Shown one piece after another: positions 1-7,920 of a DNA stretch of 64,000 nucleotides. The translations under genes were made by a program, and so were the position numbers. This stretch comes from Amycolatopsis oliviviridis (GTDB lineage: Bacteria > Actinomycetota > Actinomycetes > Mycobacteriales > Pseudonocardiaceae), in contig NZ_BNAY01000007.1 of NCBI RefSeq assembly GCF_014654365.1, forward strand, positions 248,001-312,000, written 5' to 3'. Below the pieces are notes generated by a model. That model was not told the origin of the DNA. It saw nothing but the letters and a program-made list of their open reading frames with translations, and did no database searches. Numbering within the stretch: position 1 is the stretch's first letter; every line of letters starts with the position of its first letter.

Positions 1-106
1 GAACAAGGGTGAGACGCGGACCAGTCCGATCCGCTCCCGGCACCGAATCCCTCCCAGACGCCTAGGAACCGCGTAGCCGGGCGTCGGGTGAGGTGGAGGC
101 AGCTTG

Positions 107-703
107 ATGGTCGAGGGTGTGCGGACGAGTCCGCGCGGAAGCGGTGGCATCGGCACGGGGTCCGCCGAGGCGAGCCTGATGCAACGAGTCGCGGCCGGTG
201 ACGAACAGGCGTTCGCCGACCTGTACGACGTCGTGGCAGGACCGGTCTGGGGAGTGGTGAACAGGGTCGTTCGCAACGGCACGTTCGCCGAGGAGGTGAC
301 CCAGGAAGTCCTGGTGGAGGTGTGGCGGACGGCGGCGCGGTTCAAACCGGGCAAGGGGAGCACGCTGGCCTGGGTGCTCACCATCGCGCACCGGCGGGCC
401 GTGGACCGGGTGCGTTCGCATCAGGCCGCGCTCGACCGGGACGACCGCGCGGGCAGGCTCGACTTCCGTCGCCCGTTCGACGAGGTCGCCGAATCGACGA
501 TCACCAACCTGGAACAGCAGCGCGTGCGCCAGTGCCTGTCCGCGCTGACCGACCTGCAACGGGAATCGGTGGTGCTGGCCTATTACAACGGCTACACCTA
601 CCCGGAAGTCGCGGAAGTGCTGAAGACCGCGCCCGGCACGGTGAAGACCCGCATCCGCGACGGCCTGATCCGGCTGCGTGACTGCTTGGGGGTGGGGCAA
701 TGA
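107..703 (+). CDS. sigK: ECF RNA polymerase sigma factor, SigK type
   Basis: A 198-residue sigma-70 family factor of extracytoplasmic-function size. Region 2 lies at about residues 25-95 (acidic core followed by the EEVTQEVLVEVWR helix), and region 4 at about 135-195 contains the helix-turn-helix around YNGYTYPEVAEVL and APGTVKTRIRDGL. It redirects RNA polymerase to a stress or envelope regulon. The ATG at 107 has a GGAGG ribosome site 8 bases upstream (94-98); a TTG at 104 is a weaker alternative. The stop overlaps the next start as ATGA, so it is translationally coupled to its anti-sigma factor, the usual SigK/RskA arrangement in actinobacteria. No own promoter could be recognised upstream in the first 106 bases. 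Confidence 0.88.
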   Translation: MVEGVRTSPRGSGGIGTGSAEASLMQRVAAGDEQAFADLYDVVAGPVWGVVNRVVRNGTFAEEVTQEVLVEVWRTAARFKPGKGSTLAWVLTIAHRRAVDRVRSHQAALDRDDRAGRLDFRRPFDEVAESTITNLEQQRVRQCLSALTDLQRESVVLAYYNGYTYPEVAEVLKTAPGTVKTRIRDGLIRLRDCLGVGQ

Positions 704-1422
704 CCGCGGAACTGCACACATTGACCGGGGCTTACGCCCTGAACGCCGTCCCTGAGGAAGAGGCCGAGGCGTTCAAGAAGCATCTGCGCGGCTGCCCCGC
801 GTGCGCCCAGGAGGTCCAGGAGCTGCAGGAGACCGCGGCGCGGCTGGGGACGGCGCTCGCCGCCGTTCCGCCGCCGAGGCTGCGGGAAGCGACGCTCACG
901 CAGGTCGCCCAGACCCGCCAGTGGCCCCCGCTGGTCGCGGCCGTCCGGCGAACCCGGCCGGCGAAGAAGCCACCTCTGCGGATCGTCTTGTGGGGTGCCG
1001 GGGCGGCCGCCGCAGCGGCGCTGGTGTTCGGCCTGGTCACCGCGAACACCGAACTGGGGACCGACCCGGCGCAGCAGCAACTCGCCTCGGTGAATTCAGT
1101 GCTCACCGCACCCGACGCCTCGACGGCCAAGGGCGCCAAGCCCGGGACGACCACGGTCGTGACCTCGCGGAGCCAGGGCAAGATCGTCGTGATGGCGGGT
1201 GAGCTGCCGCCGTTGGCGCCCGGCAAGGCGTATCAGGTCTGGCTCATCGGAAAGAGCGGCGTCCATTCCGCCGGGCTGCTGGCCGACGACGGTCCACATC
1301 GGACTCGCCCGGTCCTCGCGGACCTGCCGGGCGGGATCGACCGGATCGGCATCACCGCTGAACCCGCCGGGGGCTCACCCGCCCCCACCGTCCCGGCGGT
1401 CGTCATGGTGAATCTCGCCTAG
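700..1422 (+). CDS. rskA: Anti-sigma-K factor, RskA type (zinc-containing, membrane-anchored)
   Basis: 240 residues. The N-terminal anti-sigma domain carries an H-x3-C-x2-C motif (HLRGCPAC, about residues 28-35) typical of zinc-associated anti-sigma factors. A single transmembrane helix follows at about residues 90-113 (alanine/valine-rich, preceded by basic residues). The outer part (about 140-240) matches the RskA C-terminal domain, with the APGKAYQVWLI stretch. The protein should hold the sigma factor at the inner membrane face and release it after proteolysis. It starts on the ATGA that ends the sigma gene. Its 3' end overlaps the convergent SDR gene by 4 bases, so no independent terminator fits between them. 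Confidence 0.87.
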   Translation: MTAELHTLTGAYALNAVPEEEAEAFKKHLRGCPACAQEVQELQETAARLGTALAAVPPPRLREATLTQVAQTRQWPPLVAAVRRTRPAKKPPLRIVLWGAGAAAAAALVFGLVTANTELGTDPAQQQLASVNSVLTAPDASTAKGAKPGTTTVVTSRSQGKIVVMAGELPPLAPGKAYQVWLIGKSGVHSAGLLADDGPHRTRPVLADLPGGIDRIGITAEPAGGSPAPTVPAVVMVNLA

Positions 1423-2366
1423 GACACGGACCAGATACTGGTCAGCCGCTCGCAGGATTGCCAGAGTTCCTGGCGCTGCGCGGCGGTTTCCCGGGTCTTG
1501 CCGAGGTAATGCGTCGGCCGCTGGACGCGGTCGTGCCAGAACATCCCGTTGTACCGGGCGGGTTCCTCGGCCGCGGCGAGCCAGACGAAGGTGTCGGCGC
1601 CCTGCTCGGCGTTCCGCAGGATCGGCCGGGTCAGTTTCTGGAACGTCGGCAAGGAGGTCGCGACCCCGGGGGTGTCGGCCCAGCCGGGGTGGGCGCTGTG
1701 CACGGTGATCCCCGAGCCGTCCAGCTCGTCCGCCCAGAGCTCGGCGAGCACCACCTGCATGCGTTTGGTGCGCGCGTAGCCGGCGGCGGGCTTGTACTCG
1801 CCCTGGTGGTACTGGAGGTCGTCGGTGCGCAGCGGCTGGCTGTACATGCCGCCGGAGCTGACCCAGATCACCCGCGCCCCGTCGGCGAATTTCGGCCGGA
1901 GCGACGCGGTGAGCAGATGTGGTCCGAGCACGTGTGTCGCCAGCATGACCTCGTTGCCCTCGGCCGTTTCCGAACGCTCGGCGGGCATCACGCCGGCGTT
2001 GTGCACGAGGACGTCGACCTCGCCGTCGAGGTCTTTCGCATAGTCGCGCACGGAAGACATCAGGCTGACGTCGCACCGGTCGACGACGATCCGCGCGCCG
2101 GGCACGGCACGCTCGATCTCGGCGCGGGCGGCGTCACCGTCGCCGCGGACCGCCATCCGCACGGTCGCCCCCAGCTTCGCCAGCCCGATGGCGGTCGCCT
2201 TGCCCAGGCCCGCCTTCGCGCCGGTCACCACCGCGACCTTGCCCGCGAGCGCGTCCGGCGCGGGGTCTTCGGGCCACCACCGGCGTCGCAGGAAGTGCCC
2301 GACACTGCTGTAACCGAGCAGGGTCCGGTCGAGCACGGTGTCGGCGGCCCGGGTCACGGTGGACAT
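1419..2366 (-). CDS. Short-chain dehydrogenase/reductase, retinol-dehydrogenase-like
   Basis: 315 residues. The Rossmann nucleotide-binding motif TGAKAGLG sits near residue 49, followed by the NNAG-equivalent HNAGVMP and the catalytic serine/tyrosine/lysine region (VSSGGMYS, then GYARTKRMQ, a Y-x3-K). The overall form resembles the oxidoreductases annotated as retinol or WW-domain-like dehydrogenases; the substrate is unknown. The ATG at 2366 has a TGAGGAG site. It lies 11 bases downstream of the ATP-binding anti-sigma gene, so the two are probably co-transcribed. There is no sign that it belongs to the biosynthetic region. Confidence 0.8.
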   Translation of the reverse strand: MSTVTRAADTVLDRTLLGYSSVGHFLRRRWWPEDPAPDALAGKVAVVTGAKAGLGKATAIGLAKLGATVRMAVRGDGDAARAEIERAVPGARIVVDRCDVSLMSSVRDYAKDLDGEVDVLVHNAGVMPAERSETAEGNEVMLATHVLGPHLLTASLRPKFADGARVIWVSSGGMYSQPLRTDDLQYHQGEYKPAAGYARTKRMQVVLAELWADELDGSGITVHSAHPGWADTPGVATSLPTFQKLTRPILRNAEQGADTFVWLAAAEEPARYNGMFWHDRVQRPTHYLGKTRETAAQRQELWQSCERLTSIWSVS

Positions 2367-2377
2367 GCGAATGCTCC

Positions 2378-2821
2378 TCAACGTTCGTAGTAAAGCTGCG
2401 CGGGAACCAGTGCCCACACCGTTTTCCCGGTCCGCTCTTCGCGGAAACCCCAATCGAGGGTCAGCTGATGGATCAGCCGGAGTCCGTGATGCGCGCTTCC
2501 GGATGAGGATCGCAAGGCTTCCAGGTCGGGGTCGTCATCGGAGACTTCGACCATGAAGCTGCGGACGCGCCGGTTGACGCGCAGCTCGCCAGGTCCGCCG
2601 GTGTGCCGGTACGCGTTGCTCACCAGTTCGTCGACCACCAGCAGCAGGGCACCGAGCGGCTCGTCCTCGCCGCGGCCGAAGCCGAGCTGGTCGGCGACGA
2701 TGGAGCGGATATCCCGTAGTTCGGGGAGTTCTCGCAGGTCGAGCGTGACTTCCGCGGCGCCGGCGACGCGGCGGCACAGTCGGTCGAGTTCCGCTTCCAG
2801 CTCCGCTTGGCCACCGCTCAC
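2378..2821 (-). CDS. ATP-binding protein, RsbW/HATPase anti-sigma type
   Basis: 147 residues with the histidine-kinase-like ATPase fold. The N-box VVDELVSNAYRHTGG lies around residues 62-76 and a G-box-like GLRLIHQLTLDWG near 115-127. There is no kinase phosphoacceptor or membrane segment. Proteins of this size are usually serine kinases or anti-sigma factors of the RsbW/SpoIIAB class, acting with an anti-anti-sigma partner that is not present here. The start is GTG at 2821, supported by GGGGAG upstream. Actinobacteria carry many such genes and the partner sigma factor cannot be named. Confidence 0.8.
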   Translation of the reverse strand: MSGGQAELEAELDRLCRRVAGAAEVTLDLRELPELRDIRSIVADQLGFGRGEDEPLGALLLVVDELVSNAYRHTGGPGELRVNRRVRSFMVEVSDDDPDLEALRSSSGSAHHGLRLIHQLTLDWGFREERTGKTVWALVPAQLYYER

Positions 2822-2890
2822 CGCGCCCAGCTCCCCTCACCGATACACCTCTCACGAGGCGTTCGGAGCCGGCGGGCCCGCGGACGGGTG

Positions 2891-3457
2891 CTAAGTGATG
2901 CGGGGACCGGCCTTGGCGGAGAAGCGGAACTCGATGGTCATCGGCAGCTCGTCGAGGTCCAGTGCCTGACGCAGTCGCGGCAGCCCGTCCTCGGTGATCC
3001 GCTCGCGGATGGCGGCCAGGTCGCCGTCCTGCGCGGCGCTCAGCACCACGGCCAGCACCGGCGCGTCCTGGGTGCCGCCCAGCGTGGCATGCGCGGCGTG
3101 GACGCCGGGGTAGGTCGCGACCTCCGCGACGAAAGGTTCCACCGCGGTGCTCGCGGCCAGCGCGGTCTGGCCGGTGTCCTGGTCGAAGCGCCAGGTGCGG
3201 GACCTGGGTTTGCGGGCGGGCTGCGCGATGAGCCAGCGCAGCGTCAGCAGGCCGAGGACGACCGCGCCCCCGGCGACGGCGTACCAGACCCAGCCGGGCG
3301 GCAGGGCCGTTCCGGGTACGAGCGTGGTGCCGCGAGCGAGCAGGGGGATCTTGCCGAAATGGGTGCCGACGGCGAAGAGGCCACCGGCGAGCAGCACGAG
3401 CCCGGTCAGGATCAGGAGGGTGCGGTTCAGCCGGGCGGGACGGTTGAGGTCGGTCAT
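2891..3457 (-). CDS. Asp23-cluster membrane anchor protein (AmaP-like)
   Basis: 188 residues with two transmembrane helices (about 12-34 and 58-78), then a cytoplasmic domain of roughly 100 residues resembling the alkaline-shock anchor AmaP. It is the last gene of a five-gene minus-strand cluster (5058 to 2891) containing two Asp23/Gls24 proteins and two further membrane proteins. In firmicutes the equivalent protein tethers Asp23 to the membrane for cell-envelope homeostasis. The start overlaps the upstream stop as ATGA at 3454-3457. The assignment rests on cluster context and topology more than on a strong motif. Confidence 0.68.
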   Translation of the reverse strand: MTDLNRPARLNRTLLILTGLVLLAGGLFAVGTHFGKIPLLARGTTLVPGTALPPGWVWYAVAGGAVVLGLLTLRWLIAQPARKPRSRTWRFDQDTGQTALAASTAVEPFVAEVATYPGVHAAHATLGGTQDAPVLAVVLSAAQDGDLAAIRERITEDGLPRLRQALDLDELPMTIEFRFSAKAGPRIT

Positions 3458-3981
3458 GACGCGCTCCTCGTGGCCTTGACCCGGACCCGCACGGCGGGGA
3501 CGGTGGCGGGGCCGATCTGGGAGAGTCGGTGCTCGATGGCGGCGCGGACGGCGTCGGCGAGCCCCGCGGTGTTCGTCCGCCCGGTGGTCACCACCGAGAC
3601 GATCGCGCGTCGCTTGAGCTTCAGCTTCGCCGCCGAGACGCCGTCCACAGTGGACGCGGCGGTGCGCAGGGTCGAGCGGTAGCTCCGCCGGGAGGCGCCG
3701 GAATCCGGGCCGCCGTCGAGCGGCAGCACGGTCGGCCTCCCCGGGACGATCGCGCTCACCAGGAGCAGCAGGCCGATCAGCGCGACCCCGCCACCGGCGA
3801 TCGCCGGGAGTGGATCACTCCATCGGGTGCCGTGCAGTGCGGACGCGACGGCGTCGTAGCTGATCCACGGCTTCTCCCCGATGATCGTCTGGACCGCGAC
3901 GGCGGCGGCGAGGACACAGCCGGCGAGCACCACGAGGGCGACGAGCACGGCCGGGACACTGCGGCGAGGACGTCGTTTCAT
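3454..3981 (-). CDS. Asp23-cluster membrane protein (DUF6286-like)
   Basis: 175 residues with a basic N-terminus (MKRRPRRS), two transmembrane segments (about 10-32 and 60-80) and a C-terminal cytosolic domain rich in Arg/Ser. It sits between an Asp23/Gls24 gene (ATGA overlap at 3978-3981) and the AmaP-like gene (ATGA overlap at 3454-3457), so all three are translationally coupled. Proteins of this arrangement in actinobacteria are of unknown biochemical function and are presumed to be part of an envelope-stress assembly. Confidence 0.62.
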   Translation of the reverse strand: MKRRPRRSVPAVLVALVVLAGCVLAAAVAVQTIIGEKPWISYDAVASALHGTRWSDPLPAIAGGGVALIGLLLLVSAIVPGRPTVLPLDGGPDSGASRRSYRSTLRTAASTVDGVSAAKLKLKRRAIVSVVTTGRTNTAGLADAVRAAIEHRLSQIGPATVPAVRVRVKATRSAS

Positions 3982-4364
3982 CGGACCCTCCTCGTTTCGG
4001 CCTCCGCGGAGTGCAGGGCCGTGACGGTGATGTCGACCCGTGTGATCGTCAGGCCCGAGAGTTCCCCGACGCGGCGGAGCAGGTGCTCTCGCGCGGTTTC
4101 GGTGGTGGCGCGGACCGAAAGCGGATATTTCACCGAGAGCCGGACATCCAGCGTGGCCGTCGAGCCGGTGACGTTCGCGCTCACCTTGGCGCCCTGGCCG
4201 AGGTCCTCGCCGCCGACCGCGATCCCGAGCACCCGGGAGGCCGCGCCGCCGATGCCGTCGAGTTCGGTGATCGCCTGCGCGGCGATCCGCTCGACGGCAC
4301 CGCCGGCCACGGTCAGCCCGCCGCGCCCGTCCGTGTCCGGCGCGGCGGCGGTCATCGTCGTCAT
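3978..4364 (-). CDS. Asp23/Gls24 family envelope stress protein
   Basis: 128 residues, soluble, with the short alpha/beta Asp23 fold: an N-terminal helix (AGGAVERIAAQAITEL) then alternating beta strands (VSANVTGSTATLDVRLSVKY) and a C-terminal TRVDITVTAL strand. It is one of two family members in this cluster; the other is at 4588-5058. The protein is expected to coat or bind the membrane anchor encoded downstream. The ATG at 4364 lies 5 bases after the stop of the small membrane protein gene upstream. Confidence 0.75.
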   Translation of the reverse strand: MTTMTAAAPDTDGRGGLTVAGGAVERIAAQAITELDGIGGAASRVLGIAVGGEDLGQGAKVSANVTGSTATLDVRLSVKYPLSVRATTETAREHLLRRVGELSGLTITRVDITVTALHSAEAETRRVR

Positions 4365-4369
4365 GGCGG

Positions 4370-4546
4370 TCAGCCCCTGTCGCGGCCGGCCAGGGCCGAA
4401 AGGTCGAGCTTGCCGTCGAGGAACCGGCCGACCAGCAGGCCTAGGACGGCGAGGACGAGTACGACGAGGAAGGCTCCGAAGCCGCCGAACGCGCCGGCCA
4501 CGCCGAGCACGAGACCGGTCAACAGGCCGAGATGGGTGGCGTTCAT
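4370..4546 (-). CDS. Small membrane protein of the Asp23 cluster (DUF2273-like)
   Basis: 58 residues: one long hydrophobic hairpin-like stretch (about 7-40, glycine-rich, probably two short helices) and a charged C-terminus. Size, topology and position between two Asp23/Gls24 genes match the small DUF2273 proteins commonly found in such clusters. The start is the ATG at 4546 with an AGGAGAAC ribosome site. It is separated from the upstream Asp23 gene by 41 bases and from the downstream one by 5. Confidence 0.65.
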   Translation of the reverse strand: MNATHLGLLTGLVLGVAGAFGGFGAFLVVLVLAVLGLLVGRFLDGKLDLSALAGRDRG

Positions 4547-4587
4547 GAACGTTCTCCTTGCTGTCGGGCGCGGGCCGGCGCCGATGG

Positions 4588-5058
4588 TCACTGGACGCGG
4601 CCGGACTCGGTGTGCTCGTCGGCGTCGTCGTCGCCCGGGATGTGGACGTCGGACACGTTGATGTTGACCTCGACGACCTCGAGCCCGGTCATCTGCTCGA
4701 CCGCGCCGATCACGTTGCGGCGCACCGATTTGGCGAGATCCGCGATCGCGACGCCGTATTCGACGACGATCTGCAGGTCGACCGCGGCCTGGCGCTCGCC
4801 GACCTCGACGGAGACGCCCTGCCCGGCGGACGCGGTGGCGCCCGGGATGCGCTCGCGCAGCGCGTTGAAGGCGCGCACGGCACCGCCGCCGAGGGCGTGG
4901 ACGCCGGTGATCTCGCGGGTCGCGAGGCCCGCGACCTTCTGCACGACGGTGTCGGCGATCGTGGTGACGCCCTGGGTGGAGGCCAGCGCGCTGTTCTCGG
5001 CGGGGGCGGGGGCGGCGGAGTTCGAGTTCGGCTTGGCGGTGGTGGCGGTGTTCGTCAT
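4588..5058 (-). CDS. Asp23/Gls24 family envelope stress response protein
   Basis: 156 residues and the first gene of the minus-strand cluster. A low-complexity N-terminus rich in Ala/Pro/Asn (to about residue 35) precedes the Asp23 core, with TTIADTVVQKVAGLATREI and the strand VDLQIVVEYGVAIADLA, ending in VVEVNINVSDVHIP and an acidic tail. The ATG at 5058 has a clear GAGGAG site. The five-gene set is likely one transcript beginning in 5059-5230, and its function is envelope homeostasis by analogy with firmicute Asp23. Confidence 0.78.
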   Translation of the reverse strand: MTNTATTAKPNSNSAAPAPAENSALASTQGVTTIADTVVQKVAGLATREITGVHALGGGAVRAFNALRERIPGATASAGQGVSVEVGERQAAVDLQIVVEYGVAIADLAKSVRRNVIGAVEQMTGLEVVEVNINVSDVHIPGDDDADEHTESGRVQ

Positions 5059-5235
5059 CGCAATCTCCTCGGTTCGGATTCCGTTGCCTGTCGCGGAAGT
5101 TCGCGGTGTCCCGGTTCGCTTCCACACTCCATAGACCCAGCCGGGAGAAGATCGTCACGACCCGATCGTGTGGTCTGGATCTCATCGCCCGTGGGTATCC
5201 CTGTCGGGCTTGTCTGGTGTTCGCGTGGGTTCTCT

Positions 5236-5254
5236 GTTAGGAAAGGTTCCTAAC
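5236..5254. promoter_or_regulatory. Perfect palindrome overlapping the phosphatase ribosome site
   Basis: GTTAGGAA (5236-5243), AGG, TTCCTAAC (5247-5254): an 8+8 base inverted repeat with a 3-base centre, ending two bases before the ATG at 5257. It contains the only purine-rich ribosome site (AGGAAAGG) for that ATG. It could be a repressor operator or an RNA hairpin that hides the ribosome site. The regulator is unknown. Confidence 0.55.
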
Positions 5255-5256
5255 TA

Positions 5257-6486
5257 ATGGGAGGCGATGTGCGCGGACGCGGTCTGGCGGTGGCGACGGT
5301 TCTGGTGGTCCTCTGTGGTGGTTCGGCCGCCGTCGCGGAGACGACGACGGCGGGGTCCGGGGCGCGGACGGCGCGCAACATCATCTACATCCAGGGCGAC
5401 GGCCTCGGTCTCGGCCAGCGCGACCTGCTCCGGCTGGCGCTCAAGGGCAAACGCGGCGAACTGGCGATGGACGGGCTCGCGGCCACCGGTCTCGTGCGGA
5501 CGTCGTCCGACGACGAGGACGAGATCGTCACCGATTCGGCCGCGGCGGCCACCGCGCTGGCGACCGGGCACAAGACGCGTAACGGCGCGGTCGGGGTGGA
5601 CGTCCACGGGCGTCTGCTGGAAACGATCCTCGAACGGGCGAAGCGGGCGGGGAAATCGACCGGGCTGGTCACCACCGCGCAGGTGACGGGCGCCTCGCCC
5701 GCGGCCTTCGCCGCGCACGTGCCCAGCCGGGATTCGCAGAGCGACATCGCGAAGCAGTACATCGAGAACAGCCGTCCGGACGTGCTGCTCGGCGGCGGTG
5801 AGGACTGGTGGTACCCGAAGGGGAATCCCGGGCTCTGGCCGGACAAGCCGGGGGAGGAGAGCCGCAGCCCGTACGGCAATCTGGTCGAACGCGCGCAGCG
5901 GACGGGCTACACCTACGTGCGTGACGGAGACGAGCTGCGGACCACGCGGGCGAACCGGATCCTCGGCCTGTTCGCGAACGAGGACATGGTCGACTACGGC
6001 CCGGACGGCGTCGGGAAGTACGCGCCGCGAGTGCCGCTCCAGCAGATGGCGCGCAAGGCGCTGGATACGCTGTCCAAGAATCCGCGCGGATTCTTCCTCT
6101 TCTTGGAGGAAGAGGGGACCGACGGGATGTCGCACGAGAACAACGCGCACGGCGTGATCGACGCCGGCCGCGCGCTCGACGCCACGGTCGCCGAGGTCCT
6201 GCGGTTCGTCCGCGCGCACCCCGACACGCTGGTGATCATCGGCGGCGACCACGAGACCGGCGGACTGAGCATCGAGAACTACGACGCCGACGACACCGAC
6301 CCTGAGCAGGACGGTCCGTTCGATGTACCGGGTTCGAAGCTTCGGTTCACTGTGGACTGGACGACCCACGACCACACCGGCGCCGACACCCCGGTCACCG
6401 CCGAAGGCCCCGGCTCCGCCCGGCTGGGCGGCACGGTCGAGAACACCGACGTCTACTGGGTGATGCGGACGGCCAGCGGCCTGTAA
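5257..6486 (+). CDS. Secreted alkaline phosphatase (PhoA superfamily)
   Basis: 409 residues. A signal peptide covers about residues 1-28, ending AAVAE. The mature protein has the alkaline-phosphatase nucleophile motif VTDSAAAATALATG (serine near residue 95), the metal-ligand stretch GDG near the N-terminus (IYIQGDGLGLGQ), EEEGTD with its DGMSH, and GGDHETGG near residue 330. It should release inorganic phosphate from phosphomonoesters outside the cell. A GTG at 5269 with GGGAGG four bases upstream would give a more typical signal peptide (MRGRGLAVA) and may be the true start. The stem-loop at 6491-6532 ends the transcript. It lies in the conserved flank, not in the biosynthetic region. Confidence 0.85.
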   Translation: MGGDVRGRGLAVATVLVVLCGGSAAVAETTTAGSGARTARNIIYIQGDGLGLGQRDLLRLALKGKRGELAMDGLAATGLVRTSSDDEDEIVTDSAAAATALATGHKTRNGAVGVDVHGRLLETILERAKRAGKSTGLVTTAQVTGASPAAFAAHVPSRDSQSDIAKQYIENSRPDVLLGGGEDWWYPKGNPGLWPDKPGEESRSPYGNLVERAQRTGYTYVRDGDELRTTRANRILGLFANEDMVDYGPDGVGKYAPRVPLQQMARKALDTLSKNPRGFFLFLEEEGTDGMSHENNAHGVIDAGRALDATVAEVLRFVRAHPDTLVIIGGDHETGGLSIENYDADDTDPEQDGPFDVPGSKLRFTVDWTTHDHTGADTPVTAEGPGSARLGGTVENTDVYWVMRTASGL

Positions 6487-6490
6487 AGAA

Positions 6491-6532
6491 AAAGGCCGCC
6501 TCACCTCCGGCGACGGAGGTGAGGCGGCCTTT
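6491..6532. terminator. Strong bidirectional terminator hairpin
   Basis: A perfect 19-base-pair stem (6491-6509 with 6514-6532) around a GCGA loop, starting AAAGG and ending CCTTT, so it offers a T-run on both strands. It lies between the convergent phosphatase (stop 6486) and ANTAR regulator (stop 6542). Confidence 0.93.
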
Positions 6533-6541
6533 CCGGCTTCG

Positions 6542-7153
6542 TCAGCCGATACTCTCGACGACGGCCTCCGCCACGGCCTTCATCGTGGTCCGGCGGTCCA
6601 TCGCGGTGCGCTGTATCCAACGGAAAGCGTCCGGCTCGGTGAGCCCCTGACGGCTCATCAGCAGGCCCTTGGCGCGGTCGATGACCTTCCGCGTCTCGAG
6701 CCGGTCCGTGAGGCCCGCGACCTCGGACTCGAGGGCCTGGAGCTCGGCGAACCGGCTCACGGCCAGCTCGATGGCGGGCACCAGGTCGCGCTTGGCGAAA
6801 GGCTTGACCAGGTACGCCATCGTTCCCGCGTCCCTGGCCCGCTCGACGAGGTCGCGCTGGCTGAACGCGGTCAGGATGACGACCGGCGCGATCCGGTCGC
6901 CGGTGATCTTGGAAGCGGCCTCGATCCCGTCGAGCTTGGGCATCTTGACGTCGAGAATCACCAGGTCGGGCTTCAATTCGGTGGCAAGGTTGATGGCCTG
7001 TTCGCCATCCCCGGCCTCACCGACAACCTCGTAGCCCTCTTCGCGGAGCATCTCGACGAGGTCCAGACGGATGAGGGCCTCGTCTTCGGCCACGAGCACC
7101 CGCCGCTGGGGTGCGGCGACGGCACCGTTGGCCTCGGCAGCCTGCTCGGTCAC
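6542..7153 (-). CDS. pdtaR: ANTAR-domain response regulator, PdtaR type
   Basis: 203 residues. The receiver domain (about 17-130) has the acidic pocket VLVAEDEALIR, the phosphorylatable Asp in LVILDVKMPKLDG and the conserved Lys in YLVKPF. The C-terminal ANTAR RNA-binding domain (about 140-200) contains DRAKGLLMSRQGL and EPDAFRWIQRTAM. When phosphorylated by a PdtaS-type kinase (not in this window) it binds tandem RNA hairpins and prevents termination. The start is GTG at 7153 with AGGAGG upstream. In actinobacteria this gene is often found not far from polA and a leucine tRNA, which fits the tRNA 175 bases away. Confidence 0.92.
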   Translation of the reverse strand: MTEQAAEANGAVAAPQRRVLVAEDEALIRLDLVEMLREEGYEVVGEAGDGEQAINLATELKPDLVILDVKMPKLDGIEAASKITGDRIAPVVILTAFSQRDLVERARDAGTMAYLVKPFAKRDLVPAIELAVSRFAELQALESEVAGLTDRLETRKVIDRAKGLLMSRQGLTEPDAFRWIQRTAMDRRTTMKAVAEAVVESIG

Positions 7154-7327
7154 CGGGGTCCTCCTGAAGGTCGTCGGGCAATTCGGCTCGCGGACTGTCC
7201 GCGAACCTGAAGCCTACCGGGAACGATCCAGTCGGCGAGATGGCGTTCACCACGTCAGACGGTCGTCACACTCCCGGGCCCGGCGAAAGGCGCACTCCCG
7301 GGATCCCGTAAAGTTCACCCCCGTACC

Positions 7328-7404
7328 GCCCCCGTAGCCCAACTGGCAGAGGCAACGGATTCAAAACCCGTCCAGTGTGAGTTCGAATCTCACCGGGGGC
7401 ACCA
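7328..7404 (+). tRNA. tRNA-Leu (CAA anticodon), short variable loop
   Basis: 77 bases including an encoded CCA (7402-7404). A perfect 7-bp acceptor stem pairs GCCCCCG (7328-7334) with CGGGGGC (7394-7400), with discriminator A. The T arm is perfect (GTGAG-TTCGAAT-CTCAC). The anticodon loop TTCAAAA gives CAA. The anticodon stem has one A.C mismatch at 31:39. The variable region is only about 5 bases, whereas bacterial leucine tRNAs normally have a long class II arm. Anticodon identity says leucine; the body is class I-like. Confidence 0.85.
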
Positions 7405-7409
7405 ACAGC

Positions 7410-7920
7410 AACCCCACAAGCCGACCAGGCGCGCTGCGCCGGGAGGCATGCCGGGAGCTTGATCGTGATTGTCGCATGGTCGCCGTCGTCGTGGACCACG
7501 ATGGCGAGCTGAACGGATTCGAACAGGGCACGTAGATACGGTTCTGGCGCCTTTGCGAGGTTGATCGCCAGGTAGGGAAGTGCGTCGATCGGGGGCAGTT
7601 CATCTGACGTCATCCCTTGGGAGAGTCAGATCCGCCTCGTCCAGGTCGGCGATCTTCGCCTGGAGTTGCTTCTCATCGCCGCCTAGTTCGGCGAGTTGTC
7701 GCTTGATTCGGGCTCGTTCTTCCTCGCGCTCGGATGTGGCGTGGTCGTCGGCGTCTGCCAGGTCTGCTTCGAGGATCGAACGACGTTCAGGGCCGAACAC
7801 GCGGTCGGCGAAGAGCAGAAACGACAAGTCGTCGGGCGTGGGCTCCTGAAGCCCACGCAAGCCGCAAAGGCGATCCAGGAACAGATCCCGTTCTGTTTCA
7901 CCAGGGCCCTCTTCACCGCT
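7410..7920 (-). pseudogene. Degenerate C-terminal end of a large serine recombinase (integrase)
   Basis: On the minus strand about 170 codons of a recombinase C-terminus can be read in two frames. One frame (ending at 7600) has FLLFADRVFG, then a long charged coiled-coil (SEREEERARIKRQLAELG), ending in a stop. A second frame, from 7613, continues with the family's typical ending: IDALPYLAINLAKAPEPYLR, then an LFESVQLAIVVHDD stretch and TITIKLP. The frame change near 7600-7613 breaks the gene. The catalytic N-terminal domain is absent. The fragment reads directly into the tRNA, as expected when the att core lies at the 3' end of the tRNA gene. No active product is expected. Confidence 0.68.
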
